NCBI RefSeq assembly: GCF_024399315.1
Contig: NZ_CP075170.1
Location: 3,782,001-3,846,000 of the forward strand
Origin: Chryseobacterium sp. MA9
Lineage (GTDB): Bacteria; Bacteroidota; Bacteroidia; Flavobacteriales; Weeksellaceae
Reading direction: 5' to 3'
DNA: 64,000 nucleotides
Part shown: in pieces, positions 26,968 to 34,511 of the stretch
Layout: the number at the start of each line of letters is the position of its first letter
How positions within the stretch are numbered: position 1 is the first letter of the stretch
The notes under the pieces: generated by a model
Seen by the model: the letters and a program-made list of their open reading frames with translations, nothing else
The model's database searches: none
Told to the model about the DNA's origin: nothing
Position numbers and translations under genes: made by a program

Positions 26968-27243
26968 ATGAAATCTCCAATTATTTTGATCGCTATGCTG
27001 TCAATATCATTACTGTCGTGTGCCAAAGAAACGCCTAAGGTAAAGCATGCAAGCCACATGGACTCTTCCGGAAAGAAGATAGAAAATGTACAGGTAGTGA
27101 ATGAAGAAGATCCTATCTGCCACATGAAAACGGACGGCGCTCTTAAAGATACAGCCGTATATAAAAATAAAACGTATGGTTTTTGCAGTGTTTACTGCAA
27201 AGATGAATTCAAAAAAAGTCCCGAGAAATATGCCCAAAAATAA
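26968..27243 (+). CDS. YHS-domain lipoprotein
   Basis: This is a 91-residue predicted lipoprotein (signal ending SLLSC, then AKETP). The mature part carries a YHS-type metal-binding domain: EDPICHMKTDGALKDTAVY and the Cys pair in FCSVYCKDEFKKSPEKY. YHS domains occur in copper ATPases and copper chaperones, so a metal-binding role in the periplasm is likely. A His-rich stretch KHASHMDSSG lies in the linker. The following SCO gene overlaps its last 14 bases, a sign of translational coupling and of joint function in copper delivery. The 207-base gap before it shows no recognisable gene. Confidence 0.88.
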   Translation: MKSPIILIAMLSISLLSCAKETPKVKHASHMDSSGKKIENVQVVNEEDPICHMKTDGALKDTAVYKNKTYGFCSVYCKDEFKKSPEKYAQK

Positions 27244-27907
27244 GAAGACCAATAACAAAAGTAAAGTGATTATACCGATCGCATTATTTGCATTGCTTTT
27301 CCTGGGAATAGGAGTAGGAATGGGGTATTTTAAAAAAAACCTTTATACCGTGATGAAAGTTCCCGATTTTGAACTGACGGATCAGAACAGCAAAAGAATT
27401 ACCAATAAGGATATGCTGGGAAAGGTATATCTGGTAGAATTTTTCTTCAGCAAATGCCCTACAATATGTCCGGTGATGAATACCAATATGAAGGCTATTC
27501 AGAATCAGATCAATGACCCCAACTTCGGAATCATCTCCATCAGTATTGATCCGGAAAACGATACTCCATCGGCATTGAAAGAACATGCTGAAAGAATAGG
27601 CGCAAAATCTCCGAACTGGCATTTCCTGACCGGTGACCGTACCTATATTGGTGATCTCGCGGATAAATTTAATATCTATGTAGGTGATAAAGAAGATGAA
27701 GGAGAAAGCCTGAATCACAGCGGAATGATTGCTCTGGTAGATCAGGACGGAAATATCAGATGCAGATACAATAAAGAAAATATGCCCATCCTGTACTATT
27801 CAGGATTAAATTATGAAGATCCGGAAGGTAAAACACCTATGCTGACGGGTAAATATCACCCAGACAGAGAAATCCTGATTGAGGATATTAAGAAATTATT
27901 GAAATAA
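27230..27907 (+). CDS. SCO1/SenC-family copper chaperone or thiol protein
   Basis: I place the start at ATG 27230, giving 225 residues. This start gives a basic N-terminus (MPKNKKTNNKSK) and one membrane anchor (IIPIALFALLFLGIGVGMGYF). An upstream in-frame ATG at 27176 would overlap the YHS gene for 68 bases. The thioredoxin-like domain has FFFSKCPTICPVMN with the Cu-binding CxxxC, and a later NHSG His. SCO proteins insert copper into the CuA site of cytochrome oxidase or buffer thiols in the periplasm. The tail (PMLTGKYHPDREILIEDIKKLL) is normal. It overlaps the YHS gene by 14 bases and lies just before the exported superoxide dismutase. Confidence 0.93.
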   Translation: MPKNKKTNNKSKVIIPIALFALLFLGIGVGMGYFKKNLYTVMKVPDFELTDQNSKRITNKDMLGKVYLVEFFFSKCPTICPVMNTNMKAIQNQINDPNFGIISISIDPENDTPSALKEHAERIGAKSPNWHFLTGDRTYIGDLADKFNIYVGDKEDEGESLNHSGMIALVDQDGNIRCRYNKENMPILYYSGLNYEDPEGKTPMLTGKYHPDREILIEDIKKLLK

Positions 27908-27914
27908 GAAAGAG

Positions 27915-27971
27915 GGAAGCTGGGTGCTTGAAGCTGGAAGTTCTTCCAGCCTCGATCTTCCATCTTCCTGC
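27915..27971. repeat. Intergenic palindromic repeat (GGAAGCTGG / CTTCCAGC type)
   Basis: The segment between the SCO and dismutase genes contains GCTGGAAG (27933-27940) and CTTCCAGC (27943-27950) as a near-perfect hairpin, flanked by further GGAAGCTGG and CTTCC blocks. A related copy occurs at 58198-58252. Confidence 0.6.
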
Positions 27972-28011
27972 TTAACACAAAAAACATTGTTCAACCATAA
28001 ACAAAAACATT

Positions 28012-28686
28012 ATGAAGATTTTGAAAATAGCTGCTCTAAGTGCAGTTTTCGCAGCCCAGTTTACACTGGCTCAGTTTAAGCAGACGGCTCTGCCATATGC
28101 TTATAATGCTTTGGAGGGAAATATTGATGCCCAAACTATGGAAATTCATTATTCAAAGCATGGTGCGGCTTATGCAGCTAATTTAAATAAAGCCATTGCA
28201 GGAACTCCGCAGGAAAAAGAAACTTTGTTTCAGATTCTTTCCAATGTCTCAAAACTGCCTGCTGCAGTGAGAAATAATGCAGGAGGACACTACAACCACG
28301 AACTGTTCTGGACTGTTCTTACTCCTCAGAAAAACACGCAGCCTTCTGCAAAATTAGCAAAAGCTATCACTGAAACTTTCGGAAGTATGGATGCTTTTAA
28401 AGAAAAAATGAGCAAAGCAGGGGCAGACCGTTTCGGATCAGGATGGGCATGGCTATCTGTGGATAAAAACGGAAAGCTATTTGTTTCCTCTACTCCTAAC
28501 CAGGACAATCCTTTGATGGATGTTGTGGAAGAGAAAGGAACTCCTATCTTCGGAATTGATGTGTGGGAACATGCTTATTATTTAAAATATCAGAATAAGA
28601 GAGCAGATTATCTTACCGCTATCTGGAACGTTACCAACTGGAAAGAGATCAGCAGAAGATATGACGAAGCTTTAAGCAAGAAATAG
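28012..28686 (+). CDS. Exported Fe/Mn superoxide dismutase
   Basis: This enzyme converts superoxide to hydrogen peroxide and oxygen. It has 224 residues with an N-terminal signal peptide ([14 protein letters not shown]), so it acts in the periplasm or outside the cell. The family motifs are present: [14 protein letters not shown] at the N-terminus, [17 protein letters not shown] with the first metal-ligand His, [13 protein letters not shown], and the C-terminal [22 protein letters not shown] with the Asp and His ligands. Metal specificity (Fe or Mn) cannot be read from the sequence with certainty. It stands in the copper/redox cluster between SCO and a Cys-rich protein, consistent with a defence role near respiratory metal centres. 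Confidence 0.95.
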   Translation: MKILKIAALSAVFAAQFTLAQFKQTALPYAYNALEGNIDAQTMEIHYSKHGAAYAANLNKAIAGTPQEKETLFQILSNVSKLPAAVRNNAGGHYNHELFWTVLTPQKNTQPSAKLAKAITETFGSMDAFKEKMSKAGADRFGSGWAWLSVDKNGKLFVSSTPNQDNPLMDVVEEKGTPIFGIDVWEHAYYLKYQNKRADYLTAIWNVTNWKEISRRYDEALSKK

Positions 28687-28690
28687 TCTG

Positions 28691-29059
28691 ATGAAATTAT
28701 TTTACAGCATACTTTTTACTTTTTATATGGTGCTAAGACCTTTGGTGCCATTGGTAGAGTATGCTGTAAATTATGATTATATTGTTAAAGTTCTCTGTAT
28801 AAATAAAAGCAGACCGGAGATTCACTGTAACGGAAAATGTTACCTGAGTAAAGAGCTGGCAAAAACCAATGATTCGGAATCTTCACCCTTTCAGAAAATA
28901 AAAAACTCAGGACAGAAAATCCTTGATACCTATATCCTGCCTGAAACAGCAGAGATCATAACTACTGAAAAATGCACGTTTTTCAATTTTAACTTTACCT
29001 ACGAAACAGCTTATTCTTTTCTGTTTCTTACTTATATTTTCAAACCACCGGCTTTTTAA
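28691..29059 (+). CDS. Cys-containing small exported or membrane protein, paralogue of the 26398 gene
   Basis: This is a 122-residue protein with the same layout as the 26398 product: an N-terminal hydrophobic helix (LFYSILFTFYMVLRPLVP), YAVNYDYIVKVLCINKS and CNGKCYLSKELAK. Cys36, Cys46 and Cys50 are identically placed. The two copies differ in their C-terminal halves, which suggests an old duplication. It lies four bases after the dismutase stop, so it is in the same operon, and precedes the MbnP/MbnH pair. A copper-related periplasmic role is inferred from context. I know of no experimental function. Confidence 0.75.
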   Translation: MKLFYSILFTFYMVLRPLVPLVEYAVNYDYIVKVLCINKSRPEIHCNGKCYLSKELAKTNDSESSPFQKIKNSGQKILDTYILPETAEIITTEKCTFFNFNFTYETAYSFLFLTYIFKPPAF

Positions 29060-29078
29060 GTTAAACTATCACTATTTA

Positions 29079-29211
29079 ATCACAGAAGTCACAAAAGCTT
29101 ACATCAATTAAAAATCAAATATTTTTAAAAGCTTGAGTGTTCTTATCATGTATAAAACTTATCACTTTAATAACTTAAGTGTGAGAATTTTTGTGCCTTT
29201 TGTGGTAAAAA
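29079..29211. repeat. Imperfect inverted repeat in the gap before the MbnP gene
   Basis: CACAGAAGTCACAAAAG (from about 29081) resembles the reverse complement of the segment near 29195-29211 (CACAAAAGGCACAAAAA). A further AAAAGCTT occurs in the middle. Such CACAAAAG elements recur in flavobacterial intergenic DNA. The support is weak. Confidence 0.35.
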
Positions 29212-29260
29212 AAGAATGTTTTTACATTCAAAAATTATAATTCAACTTAAAAAATCAACA

Positions 29261-30088
29261 ATGAAAATCTATAAATTTTTTTCACTATTCTTTATTGCCT
29301 TTACTTTATTCTCTTTTGTAGCCTGTGAAAGCAGCAGGGATGATGATCCGCAGGATACCACGCCCGGAAAACTTCAGATCAAATTTGAAAACGGATTTAA
29401 TAATGTAGGAGACATTGTTCTGAATCAGACGGTTCAGACTTCTTCTAACGGACAAAAGCATAATTTTTCTGCTTTGAAATATGTAATCAGTAACATCACA
29501 CTGATAGACGAGAGCGGAAATGAATTTAAGTACAATGAAAACAACCCTGATAAAGGAGCTTTTATTGTGGATCAGGCAGATGCTGTAGCCGGAATCATAT
29601 ACCTTAATCTGGATGGTATTCCGAAAAACAATTACAAAAGAATAAAATTCGGATTGGGAGTCAGTCAGAAAGCGTATTTACTAGGGCAGGACGGTCAGGC
29701 TGAATTTTGGACAAAAGCGAAGCAGAAAGGAATGACATGGTCATGGGCTGCCGGTTACGTTTTTGTAAAACTGGAAGGCAAATATGGAAATGATGCTCCT
29801 TCGAAGGAATTCATGAATCATACCGGAAATATGGGAAATGTTACAGCTAATCAACAGGCTGATCTATACCGTGAAATTACTTTAAATCTTCCGACAACAG
29901 CAAGAGTGACAGGGCAAATTCGCCCTTCTGTTCATATTGTGGCAGATCTGAACCAGTTTCTGAGTGGAGAGAAAGCGCTTACTCTTGCCACAGGCAATGA
30001 TATGCTGATGGGTTCCAATCAACACCTGATAGACGTTACCAATAATCTTACAAAAATGTTTAAAGTAGACCACGTTCACAATGATTAA
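29261..30088 (+). CDS. MbnP-family lipoprotein
   Basis: I start this gene at ATG 29261 (275 residues), which gives a clean lipoprotein signal (LFSFVACESS, Cys22). An upstream in-frame start adds 15 residues and spoils the signal. The product shows the MbnP layout: a beta-rich domain with KISSNG-type loops, VISNITLIDESGNEF, NLDGIPKNNYKRIKFGLGV, WTKAKQKGMTWSWAAGYVFVKLEG and HIVADLNQFLSG. MbnP proteins bind copper, and in the characterised system MbnH oxidises a Trp of MbnP to kynurenine to create the site. The gene overlaps the next one, an MbnH-like dihaem protein, by eight bases, which supports the pairing. Confidence 0.88.
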   Translation: MKIYKFFSLFFIAFTLFSFVACESSRDDDPQDTTPGKLQIKFENGFNNVGDIVLNQTVQTSSNGQKHNFSALKYVISNITLIDESGNEFKYNENNPDKGAFIVDQADAVAGIIYLNLDGIPKNNYKRIKFGLGVSQKAYLLGQDGQAEFWTKAKQKGMTWSWAAGYVFVKLEGKYGNDAPSKEFMNHTGNMGNVTANQQADLYREITLNLPTTARVTGQIRPSVHIVADLNQFLSGEKALTLATGNDMLMGSNQHLIDVTNNLTKMFKVDHVHND

Positions 30089-31130
30089 TCTTTTTGTTAA
30101 AACGTTATTACTTCTGCTTGTATTCGTATTGAGCTGTATTTCCTGTTCTGATGAGGTGATCCAGCCGTTGGAAAAAGATGAAGCCTACAATCTGCAGTTT
30201 CCTTCGTATTTCCCGGAAATGACTTTTGATAAAACGATGAATCCGGTAACCAAAAATGGAGTAGAACTGGGACGAAAATTATTCTATGAAGGAAGGCTTT
30301 CCCGAAATAATACCATTTCATGCGGTTTTTGTCATATTCAGGAAAATGCATTCACCCATCACGGGCATACCGTAAGCCATGGTGTAGATGACAGAATAGG
30401 AATCAGGAATGCTCCACCTATTCAGAATATGGCTTTTTTGAAAAGATATATGTGGGACGGTGTAATTCATAATCTGAATGAACAGCCCATTAGCCCAATT
30501 ACAGACGTCAATGAAATGGACAGCTCCATACCAGAAGCAATTTCAAAGATTAAAGATGATCAGAAATATAAAAAGCTGTTCAGAGAAGCATATGGAGACG
30601 AAACTATTACTGGCGAAAGAATTTTAAAAGCATTATCACAGTTTATGGCTTCTTTAATTTCTGCAGATTCAAAATACGACAGATTCAAGCAGGGAAAAGA
30701 ACAATTGACTTCAGGGGAATCTCAGGGAATGGCATTATTTAATCAGAAATGTGCTTCTTGCCATAGCGGAGAATTATTTACCGATGAAAGCTTCAGAAAC
30801 ACGGGAATGTATTACAATACAGAATTCAAGGATGCAGGACGTTACAGAGTTTCCCTTAATCAGGTTGATTGGATGAAATTTCGTGTTCCGAGTTTAAGAA
30901 ATGTAGAATATACAGCACCTTATATGCATGACGGAAGATTTTACAGCTTAGAGGCGGTACTCAATTTCTATTCAGATCAGGTGGAAGATAATGCTAATCT
31001 TGATCCGCAGCTGAAGCAGAACGGTCATGTAGGAATTGCCATGAACAGTCAGGAAAAACAGTCAATTATCGCATTTCTGAAAACATTATCGGATAAAAGT
31101 TTTATATCCAATCCAAAATTTGCAGAATAA
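30081..31130 (+). CDS. MbnH/CcpA-type dihaem cytochrome c peroxidase
   Basis: This is a 349-residue exported dihaem protein of the bacterial cytochrome c peroxidase/MauG superfamily. The signal ends LSCISCSDE, a possible lipobox. Two c-type haem motifs are visible: CGFCH at about residue 81 and CASCH at about 224. FTHHGHTVSHGVDDRIGIRNAPPIQN and FRVPSLRNVEYTAPYMHDGRF are family signatures. In MbnH the dihaem centre oxidises a Trp on partner MbnP. The eight-base overlap with the MbnP-like gene makes that role likely here. A general peroxidase role is the alternative. It is followed by an outer-membrane protein gene. Confidence 0.92.
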   Translation: MINLFVKTLLLLLVFVLSCISCSDEVIQPLEKDEAYNLQFPSYFPEMTFDKTMNPVTKNGVELGRKLFYEGRLSRNNTISCGFCHIQENAFTHHGHTVSHGVDDRIGIRNAPPIQNMAFLKRYMWDGVIHNLNEQPISPITDVNEMDSSIPEAISKIKDDQKYKKLFREAYGDETITGERILKALSQFMASLISADSKYDRFKQGKEQLTSGESQGMALFNQKCASCHSGELFTDESFRNTGMYYNTEFKDAGRYRVSLNQVDWMKFRVPSLRNVEYTAPYMHDGRFYSLEAVLNFYSDQVEDNANLDPQLKQNGHVGIAMNSQEKQSIIAFLKTLSDKSFISNPKFAE

Positions 31131-31142
31131 TTTATAGAAAAC

Positions 31143-32090
31143 ATGAAGAAGATTATATTGATAGTAAGTTTGATCCTGTTTAATCAGTATCAGGCAAAGA
31201 TTATTAGAGACAGTGCATATATTGCTCCGGATACCTTTAGCAGATTCGATTTTGATGATGATTGTGATGCCTGTGGTTGTGCAGCTGGTAACGGATCATC
31301 TGGTTCTGAATCTTTACTGAATCCACAGTTTATCGGAATCAAATATTTTGCACAACATTACAAAGCAAAGGAAAACTTATTTGTAAAAGACCTTACTCAG
31401 GATCAGTATTTCAATACCCTTCAGCTTTGGGGGAAAATTCCATTGACTAAAAAACTGAGCGTATATGCAAGTCTGCCATTCCATTTCCATGAAAAGAAAA
31501 TGATGCAGGGAGATATCAAGATCAATGGTATAGGTGATCTGAATCTGATGGGAATTTACCAGCTGATGAGCTCTAAAGATAATTTTCATCATCTGAGCGG
31601 AGGTTTGGGTGTGAAAATTCCTTTAGGAAAATTTGACGAAAAAGGAGCGTCTGGTGTTAATCCAAGTTTTCAGTTGGGAACAGGCAGCTGGGATTATCAG
31701 GCGGCTTTGAACTATAAATTTCAGAAAAATAAAGTGGCAGTATTGGTCAATACAGACTATACCATCAAAACTGAGAATAAGAAAAATTACCGTTTTGGAA
31801 ACCAATGGAACTATGCTGCGACGGGTTTTTATCAGGTTGCGGGAAATGAAAAATCCATTTTTTCTGTAAAAACAGGTGCTCAGGGAGAAGTTTATGCTCA
31901 GAATAAACAGTTTGATGAAGCGCTTCCCAATACTGCAGGAAGTGCTTTGTATGGCAAACTGGGATTTGAAGCTTCTTATAAAAAACTGAGCCTGGGAAGT
32001 GAAGTAATGCTTCCGATGTATACTCATCTGGCAGGAGGAGATATTGAAGCAAAATCAAGATTCAGTGTATTCCTGAATATTGGAATTTAA
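31143..32090 (+). CDS. Putative outer-membrane protein with Cys-rich motif (transporter family)
   Basis: This is a 315-residue exported protein. The signal peptide is MKKIILIVSLILFNQYQA. Just behind it lies DDDCDACGCAAGNGSSG, an acidic and Cys-rich sequence that could bind a metal. The rest consists of alternating amphipathic strands (LSVYASLPFHFHEKKM, DLNLMGIYQLMS, GLGVKIPLGKF) ending in FSVFLNIGI, a pattern of outer-membrane beta-barrels. It matches proteins annotated only as transporter or hypothetical next to MbnP/MbnH in flavobacteria. It lies 12 bases after the dihaem gene and ends the operon ahead of a UUCG terminator. It may export or receive copper. Confidence 0.75.
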   Translation: MKKIILIVSLILFNQYQAKIIRDSAYIAPDTFSRFDFDDDCDACGCAAGNGSSGSESLLNPQFIGIKYFAQHYKAKENLFVKDLTQDQYFNTLQLWGKIPLTKKLSVYASLPFHFHEKKMMQGDIKINGIGDLNLMGIYQLMSSKDNFHHLSGGLGVKIPLGKFDEKGASGVNPSFQLGTGSWDYQAALNYKFQKNKVAVLVNTDYTIKTENKKNYRFGNQWNYAATGFYQVAGNEKSIFSVKTGAQGEVYAQNKQFDEALPNTAGSALYGKLGFEASYKKLSLGSEVMLPMYTHLAGGDIEAKSRFSVFLNIGI

Positions 32091-32114
32091 AATGAAACCC
32101 TTAATGAAAAGATG

Positions 32115-32142
32115 TTAAAGCTCCTTCGGGAGCTTTAATTGT
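32115..32142 (+). terminator. UUCG-tetraloop terminator ending the copper/redox cluster
   Basis: TTAAAGCTCC (32115-32124) pairs perfectly with GGAGCTTTAA (32129-32138) around a TTCG loop. It begins 24 bases after the last stop. Confidence 0.75.
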
Positions 32143-32161
32143 TTATGAATCATGATTTTAA

Positions 32162-32191
32162 TTGGGGGTTAGGAATAATTCTTTATCTTTG
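32162..32191 (+). promoter_or_regulatory. Promoter of the cobalamin-riboswitch operon
   Basis: TTG at 32162-32164 and TATCTTTG at 32184-32191 are 19 bases apart, an excellent TTG-N19-TAnnTTTG match. The aptamer begins about 10 bases downstream. Confidence 0.75.
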
Positions 32192-32200
32192 CCGAAATTT

Positions 32201-32360
32201 GGTGAGCCATAAAAAGCTCTTAAAAGGGAATCCGGTGAAAATCCGGAACAGACCCGCTGCTGTAAGCTCCGCACCAAGATTTTTGAAGAATATATCCACT
32301 GTTTTTTTAATGGGAAGGATTTCAAAAATGGAGTAAGTCAGAAGACCTGCCAGAAAATAA
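32201..32360 (+). promoter_or_regulatory. Cobalamin (B12) riboswitch aptamer
   Basis: The conserved elements occur in order: GGTGAGCC (32201), GGGAATCCGGTGAAAATCCGG (32226-32246, the long P3/P4 core), ACAGACCCGCTGCTGTAAGC (B12 box, 32248-32267), CCACTG, GGGAAGG and a final AGTCAGAAGACCTGCC (32336-32351). This is a textbook adenosylcobalamin-class leader. It controls the BtuB-like receptor gene that follows. An apparent 65-codon frame through this region is a by-product of the RNA. Confidence 0.93.
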
Positions 32361-32446
32361 TCGTTTGACGCTTTCGTGGAATAAAGCTTAGGACATCAAT
32401 GATTCTGCGCAGTGACAGCTGTGCTTTGTCTTTGTATTCTTATACC

Positions 32447-32480
32447 CATTAGCGTCATCATTATCCTAAATGAGCTAATG
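32447..32480 (+). promoter_or_regulatory. Start-codon hairpin (expression platform) of the B12 riboswitch
   Basis: CATTAGC (32447-32453) pairs with GCTAATG (32474-32480), extended by TCAT/ATGA with one bulged G. The ATG of the receptor gene (32478-32480) lies inside the stem. This favours control of translation by hiding the start codon when B12 is bound. Confidence 0.6.
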
Positions 32481-34511
32481 ACGGCAAAACTAATTACTTC
32501 AACAATTTATAAAGCTGTTTTCACAATACTGGTGTTAACATCTCAACTTTTGTCTTCTCAAACCAAGAAAAAAGACAGTCTTCAGGAAGAATCCATCAAG
32601 GTGATCAGCCTTTACAAGAAAAATTTTAAAGAAATTCTTCCGGCACAAACCCTACAAGGCGAACAGCTGGAAAGACTTAGCAGTCACTCTGTAGCAGATG
32701 CATTGCGGTATTTTTCCGGAGTGCAAATCAAAGACTATGGAGGATTGGGAGGTTTAAAAACCATCAATATCCGTAGTATGGGTAGTCAGCATGTAGGTGT
32801 TTTCTATGATGGGATTCAACTGGGGAATGCCCAAAATGGACTCGTTGACCTGGGAAGATATTCCTTGGACGATCTGGAAGAAATATCATTATACAACGGA
32901 CAGAAAAGTGAGATTTTCCAACCGGCAAAAGACTTCGGTTCTTCGGGGTCAATCTATTTACAGCCCAAAACGCCTGTATTTAAAGGAACACGGAAAACCA
33001 ATCTTGTGTTAAGAGCCAAAAGTGCTTCCATTGATCTCTTTAATCCGTCTTTCCGATTGGAGCAGAAAATTTCAGATAGAATTTCTGCCAGCTTCAGTGG
33101 AGAATTCATGCAAAGTGACGGAATTTACAGGTTTCGGTATGCAAAGAAATATCCTGATGGACAAAAGGCCTATGATACTATCGCAAAGAGGCAGGACTCA
33201 GATATCAAAGCAAAACGTTTTGAAACTTCAATAAACGGAACTTTAAACAACGGAAGCTGGAATGTAAGAGGCTATGGTTATATTTCAGACCGTGGAATGC
33301 CTGCTCCTATTGTGAATGGCCGTTTTGGAGGAAGAGGAGCGAGATTTTCTGATGAAAATTATTTCGTACAGGCCAACCTGCGGAAAAAACTGTTTCCCAA
33401 ATTTGAAACACAGCTGAAAGCAAAATTTGCCTATGATTATACCCATTTCATGGACACGGTTCGCTCGCAGTCAATTATTCATACCGATAATACCTATATC
33501 CAGCGAGAGCTCTATCTTTCCTCGTCTAATATCTATTCTATCACACCCAATTGGGATGTCAGCCTGAGTGGGGATTTTCAGTACAATAATCTGGATGCCA
33601 ATCTGGATAACTTTTCTTATCCTACACGCTACACCACATTGGTAGCATTGGCAACAACGTATCAGTGGAACAGATTCAAAATTCTGGGTAGCCTTTTAGG
33701 AACTTTTACTTTTGAAGAAGTAAGAAAAAATAAAAGACCCGGAGACAGCAGAGAATGGACACCTGCCGTATTTATGAGCTATCAGCCGGAAAGTATTCCC
33801 GAGCTTACTCTAAGAGCTTTCTATAAAAGGATTTTCCGACTTCCAACCTTCAATGATTTGTATTATACCAATATCGGAAATACTTACCTGAAACCGGAAT
33901 TCACCAATCAGTATGATATAGGATTTACTTACCAGAAGAATTATAACAACCGTTTCTTTAAAAGCTTTTATGCTAAAGTAGACGGTTATTACAACAAGGT
34001 ACAGGATAAGATTGTTGCAGCTCCTAACGGAAGCATGTTCCGCTGGCTGATGATGAACCTTGGAATGGTGGAAATCATAGGAGCCGATGTAAATCTTCAG
34101 ACTGAATTGCAGATGGGACAAGTAAAGTTAAGACCATTGCTTTCCTACACTTACCAAAGCGCAAGAGATATGACTGATCCGGAGGATACCTTCTACCGCA
34201 ATCAGATTCCTTATACACCATGGCATAGCGGCTCATTCAGCCTGATGGCAGATTATAAAGACTGGAGCTTCAATTACAGTGCGATGTATGTAGGAGAAAG
34301 ATATGATGTGAATCAGGATAATATTCAATACAATTACGTACAGCCCTGGTATACCCATGATTTGTCAGTTCAGAAAAAATTCAACTGGGCGAATCATCAA
34401 TTTAAAGTAAGCCTTGAGATGAATAATATTTTCAACCAATATTATGATGTAGTGATCAATTATCCGATGCCTGGAAGAAACTTTAAACTTATTTTAAACT
34501 TCACCTTATGA
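32478..34511 (+). CDS. btuB: BtuB-like TonB-dependent cobalamin receptor
   Basis: I place the start at ATG 32478 (677 residues). It begins a signal peptide (TIYKAVFTILVLTSQLLSSQ), and the start codon is held in the riboswitch hairpin. A longer frame from 32412 would put the signal 22 residues inside. The plug has SVADALRYFSGVQIKDYGG, KTINIRSMGSQHVGVFYDG and LDDLEEISLYNGQ, and the C-terminal barrel ends in MPGRNFKLILNFTL. The family imports B12 across the outer membrane with TonB energy. A cobalamin riboswitch directly upstream fixes the likely substrate. The stop overlaps the next start (ATGA), so translation is coupled to the BtuG-like lipoprotein. Confidence 0.9.
   Translation: MTAKLITSTIYKAVFTILVLTSQLLSSQTKKKDSLQEESIKVISLYKKNFKEILPAQTLQGEQLERLSSHSVADALRYFSGVQIKDYGGLGGLKTINIRSMGSQHVGVFYDGIQLGNAQNGLVDLGRYSLDDLEEISLYNGQKSEIFQPAKDFGSSGSIYLQPKTPVFKGTRKTNLVLRAKSASIDLFNPSFRLEQKISDRISASFSGEFMQSDGIYRFRYAKKYPDGQKAYDTIAKRQDSDIKAKRFETSINGTLNNGSWNVRGYGYISDRGMPAPIVNGRFGGRGARFSDENYFVQANLRKKLFPKFETQLKAKFAYDYTHFMDTVRSQSIIHTDNTYIQRELYLSSSNIYSITPNWDVSLSGDFQYNNLDANLDNFSYPTRYTTLVALATTYQWNRFKILGSLLGTFTFEEVRKNKRPGDSREWTPAVFMSYQPESIPELTLRAFYKRIFRLPTFNDLYYTNIGNTYLKPEFTNQYDIGFTYQKNYNNRFFKSFYAKVDGYYNKVQDKIVAAPNGSMFRWLMMNLGMVEIIGADVNLQTELQMGQVKLRPLLSYTYQSARDMTDPEDTFYRNQIPYTPWHSGSFSLMADYKDWSFNYSAMYVGERYDVNQDNIQYNYVQPWYTHDLSVQKKFNWANHQFKVSLEMNNIFNQYYDVVINYPMPGRNFKLILNFTL

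Noticed and set aside
32139..32336. A 65-codon plus-strand frame before btuB
   Set aside because: It runs through the conserved core of the cobalamin riboswitch, so it is RNA structure and not protein.
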